Source of the DNA: Thermoplasmata archaeon
Lineage (GTDB): Archaea > Thermoplasmatota > Thermoplasmata > Thermoplasmatales > Thermoplasmataceae
NCBI GenBank assembly: GCA_021797025.1
Contig: JAKAAK010000013.1
Span: forward strand, 1-25,315
Length of the DNA: 25,315 nucleotides
Reading direction: 5' to 3'
This document shows, piece by piece, positions 23,021-25,315 of this stretch. The position numbers and the translations under genes are program-made. Each line of letters starts with the position of its first letter. The first letter of the stretch is position 1. Below the pieces are notes generated by a model. The model worked only from the letters and a program-made list of their open reading frames with translations. It had not been told where the DNA came from and made no database searches.

Positions 23021-23533
23021 ATGGGAAATATAAGGGTATATCTTCCTGATGCATTAATAGAAAAATTTAGAAAAATGTCAATGGAACGCTTTGGCTATGG
23101 TCGTGGATCATTGAGCGAGGCTGCAAATGTAGCAATAAGCCAGTGGTTAGAAAAGGAGATATACATAAGCTTATTTTTAAAGCAAATAACTGAAAATGCC
23201 AGAAAAGACAGCAATGTTCTGGCAGTTATAATTTTTGGCAGTTACGCCCGTGGGGAAAATAATTACAACGATATAGATATTGCCATATTGCTGAATAAGG
23301 ATAATGTAAGTTCCCCTGAATTTCTTGTACAGTATACTGATGTAAAAGGATTGTTTGATGTGTCTATCCTGAACAGGCTTTCTATAAATATAAGAAAAAG
23401 GGTATTATCGGAGGGTAGAATAATTTACTGTTCAGATAAACCCGGGCTTTATGATTATAATTTTAAATTAATAGAAGAGTTAGCAGATTTTGGTCCCAGG
23501 CTTAAAAGAATTTTGGAGAAGGCAGTAGAATGA
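23021..23533 (+). CDS. mntA: RHH-MNT fusion: antitoxin-type nucleotidyltransferase
   Basis: The protein has 170 aa. Residues ~1-46 (GNIRVYLPDALIEKFRKM and then RGSLSEAANVAISQWLEKE) look like a ribbon-helix-helix DNA-binding domain. The rest is a minimal nucleotidyltransferase with G73-S74-YARGENNYN-D84-x-D86, the GS-x9-DxD catalytic motif of MntA, which adds AMP to HEPN toxins to silence them. A separate RHH domain is not part of the standard MntA. The frame reaches back to a TTG at 22979, but I chose ATG 23021. It overlaps the HEPN gene by four bases (ATGA) and so forms an operon with it. Confidence 0.85.
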   Translation: MGNIRVYLPDALIEKFRKMSMERFGYGRGSLSEAANVAISQWLEKEIYISLFLKQITENARKDSNVLAVIIFGSYARGENNYNDIDIAILLNKDNVSSPEFLVQYTDVKGLFDVSILNRLSINIRKRVLSEGRIIYCSDKPGLYDYNFKLIEELADFGPRLKRILEKAVE

Positions 23534-23937
23534 TAGACAGGGAACGCGTGTTAAATCTTCTGGCATTGCTTGATGATTATTTAATAGAATTGGAAGGCAG
23601 TATGGGCATCACGCTGGAAGAATATAAGGAGAACATAGGTGTACAGAGAATATCAGAACGGTTGCTTCAGTTAATAAGTGAAGTGGAGCTGGATATATCA
23701 GAAGAGATTTACAAAGGACTGGAATTAAAATTTATAACAGAAGAACAATCCCTTCTTCATGCCCTGGATAATGTTCTTGGAAAAAGTGTAGTGGGCAAAA
23801 TAGTGGCCCGGCGTAATATGCGCAATCAGCTGGTGCATGCGTATGTTTCGTATAATGTTGAAGAAGTATTTTCGCAGGCAAGCGATCTTTCAGATGTGAA
23901 AACCTTTATGAATGCCACAAAAAAACTGATTAAATAA
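23530..23937 (+). CDS. hepT: HEPN-domain RNase toxin (HepT, DUF86)
   Basis: A 135-aa all-helical protein with the RX4HXY motif of HepT toxins, R98-NQLV-H103-A-Y105. The helices that frame it run from MIDRERVLNLLALLDDYLIE to DLSDVKTFMNATKKLIK, the usual size. HEPN toxins cleave RNA and are neutralised when the paired MNT protein adenylylates the tyrosine, here Y105. The pair with the MNT gene directly upstream is complete and all catalytic positions are present, so the system is presumably active. Confidence 0.9.
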   Translation: MIDRERVLNLLALLDDYLIELEGSMGITLEEYKENIGVQRISERLLQLISEVELDISEEIYKGLELKFITEEQSLLHALDNVLGKSVVGKIVARRNMRNQLVHAYVSYNVEEVFSQASDLSDVKTFMNATKKLIK

Positions 23938-24057
23938 CCCCTTAAATTTATTATCCATGCTTTCTCTCACATGGCATTCAGAAATAAATGGTTGAATAAT
24001 GCCTGTAACTGTAATGAATGTATCAAAAATGATGTAATAATATTTAACCTCCAGGCT

Positions 24058-24140
24058 GTGAAACAATAGCCCCTTCTATTCCTACACTTTCTGGATTAGT
24101 TCACCTGCTTGAGGCGGAACGTTCAAGTACCCTCGCTTCA
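24058..24140. other. GC-richer patch between the HEPN gene and the MFS gene
   Basis: A short patch within the 220-bp convergent gap is less AT-rich than its surroundings and on the minus strand reads EARVLERSASSR before a stop, in the manner of a leftover 3' gene end. It carries a short inverted pair CTTGA/TCAAG. It is too short to assign; it may be debris of a transposable element. Confidence 0.2.
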
Positions 24141-24160
24141 CATATAATAAAATTTATAAA

Positions 24161-25281
24161 TTAATTCCTATTTTTATCTGGTAGTAATGGCAACATTATA
24201 ACAGATACAATAGCAAATATAAGCATAAAAATAAACGATTCGTATAATGATATATTAATGTATAATAATCCTGTAACCAGCGCTATTCCAACAGAACCAC
24301 CAACTATATTGCCAAAACTCCATACCAGTGCATTTGACTGCGTTGAGAATTCTGAGGGGACCGCCTGTGCAACATACCCTAATAGAACTGGGAAACCACT
24401 GAATGCAGCAAGGACATATATTAAATATATAACTGTAACAAGGATTACATTATCAGTCAGCAACAGTACACCAAAAAACACCGTTGAAATTATTTCTGTC
24501 ACTGCAATTGTAAATTTACCACCATATTTTCTTACCAGCGATCCAAAATAGGGTTGCCCGAAAATGGCACCTATGAAACTTATTGTTACAACATCACCCA
24601 TTATTATCTTTGAATGAAATATGCTATCAAAATAATCTGGAATAAATGTTACTGTACCCAGTAGAAATATAGATCTGATGAAAACAATGGCTGTCAATAT
24701 ATACAGGAATTTTTTATATTTGTTATAATTTAAATTCCTTTCCTTATTCTCTTCTTTTAATTTTTCTTTATTCAATGTTTTTCCTTTTACATCTGGCCTT
24801 CTGAAGAAACTTAAACCAGATAAGATTATGAATGCCGATATGGCTGTATAAATAAATATGATTAATAAACCATTAAAATTACCAAAAAATACTATGGCAT
24901 AAACAATTATAGATGGCAGTAAAGCCCTACCAGAACTACCAAATGACCCATTAATGCCCATGGCATATGGAGATTTATCCCTGCCGTATGTAAATGATAA
25001 AATAGAGGCCCCAATGGGGTGGTAAAACGCCTGTCCTATACCCAGTAATACCGCAGCTATTAGGATTATAAAATTTATCTCTTTTATTAATAAAAATGCC
25101 AGACCAAAAAATAAAACAGATACTGCCTCTATTATTATGCCGGTGAAGATCAATAAACTATCTCTATTTATTCTGTCTGCATATTTTCCTATAGGCGAAC
25201 CCAGCAAACCTGACAGTAAATTATATAGAATTGCCATAACACCCAGGAATTCTATACTAACACCTGGTATAAATTTACAAT
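24161..25281 (-). CDS. MFS transporter, 5' end missing at the window edge
   Basis: The frame encodes ten to eleven membrane helices. It carries LLSGLLGSPIGKYADRINRD, equivalent to the helix 2-3 loop of the superfamily, and PYFGSLVRKYGGKFTIAVTE in the second half. The central loop contains KEKLKEENKERNLN. The first internal methionine is at 25237, but the frame remains coding-like upstream (IPGVSIEFLGVMAILYN), so the true gene starts further out, with helix 1. From about 25270 to the end of the window the sequence is an inverted copy of positions 24473-24518 and no longer fits the gene. Substrate unknown. Confidence 0.8.
24473..24518. repeat. Inverted repeat, copy 1 (inside the MFS gene)
   Basis: These 46 bp are identical, in inverted orientation, to the last 46 bp of the window (25270-25315). 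The repeat lies in the coding sequence for KFTIAVTEIISTVFFG. The partner copy reaches the last base, so the true repeat may be longer. Confidence 0.9.
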
Positions 25282-25315
25282 TGCAGTGACAGAAATAATT
25301 TCAACGGTGTTTTTT
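25270..25315. repeat. Inverted repeat, copy 2 (window edge)
   Basis: This is the inverted copy of 24473-24518, 46 of 46 bases identical and running to the final base. The junction shares the short sequence TTTA with the neighbouring MFS coding sequence. Such fold-back joints at a contig end are typical of chimeric assembly or amplification; a true inversion is the alternative. Confidence 0.9.

Noticed and set aside
1..25315. CRISPR array or cas genes
   Set aside because: No set of regularly spaced identical repeats and no Cas-like protein was seen on either strand.

Overview
The window looks like a piece of an AT-rich thermoacidophilic euryarchaeon of the order Thermoplasmatales (Ferroplasma, Acidiplasma or Picrophilus-like). 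The evidence is archaeal-type ribosomal protein L10e, deoxyhypusine synthase, a short TruA, a METTL5-like methyltransferase, a tRNA-His without encoded CCA, and start codons that often sit about 25 nt after a TATA-like box, as expected for leaderless transcripts. The genus is inferred from overall style and no search was run.

Layout. Positions 1-6230 are mostly core genome: L10e, a membrane protein with a C-terminal zinc ribbon, an AlaX-like protein that has lost its metal site, a ribbon-helix-helix (RHH) protein, a GNAT acetyltransferase, TruA, two small unknown proteins, a METTL5-like rRNA methyltransferase and tRNA-His. Positions 6500-9350 are a mobile-element zone: a broken IS4/ISH3-like transposase beside an apparently intact ISAzo13-family element. 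Positions 9440-12662 return to core genes: a second GNAT, deoxyhypusine synthase and a sugar-porter-type MFS transporter.

Positions 12934-14794 hold a two-gene cassette: an SMC/OLD-like AAA ATPase and a small TOPRIM-like protein. The full length of the second gene is visible only if an AUA start is accepted. I infer a defence-type module. A decayed gene lies between it and the next block.

Positions 15267-18263 are a sulfur block: APS/PAPS reductase (cysH) and ATP sulfurylase (sat), divergent from a phosphosulfolactate synthase (ComA) homologue fused to a C-terminal winged helix. The shared intergenic region carries a perfect 16-bp palindrome inside a larger inverted repeat. cysH yields sulfite, ComA uses sulfite with phosphoenolpyruvate, and no sulfite reductase is present here. 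The fusion protein is therefore a candidate enzyme-regulator for sulfate assimilation.

Positions 18300-22232 are accessory: an unknown 82-aa protein, a relatively GC-rich unknown 406-aa gene, an AbrB antitoxin with a collapsed VapC, an AbrB remnant truncated by an insertion, and a complete IS630-family element with terminal repeats, TA target duplication and an A8 slippage site. Positions 22291-25315 hold a DUF4382 surface protein, a HEPN/MNT toxin-antitoxin pair whose MNT protein has an N-terminal RHH domain, and an MFS transporter that loses its first helix at the window edge. There a 46-bp perfect inverted copy of its own interior suggests a chimeric contig end or an inversion.

Two genes, sat and the TOPRIM-like gene, have well-conserved N-termini but no ATG, GTG or TTG. 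In each, a GGTGA Shine-Dalgarno motif lies 4-5 nt before an AUU or AUA codon. This is one of the more testable oddities of the window.
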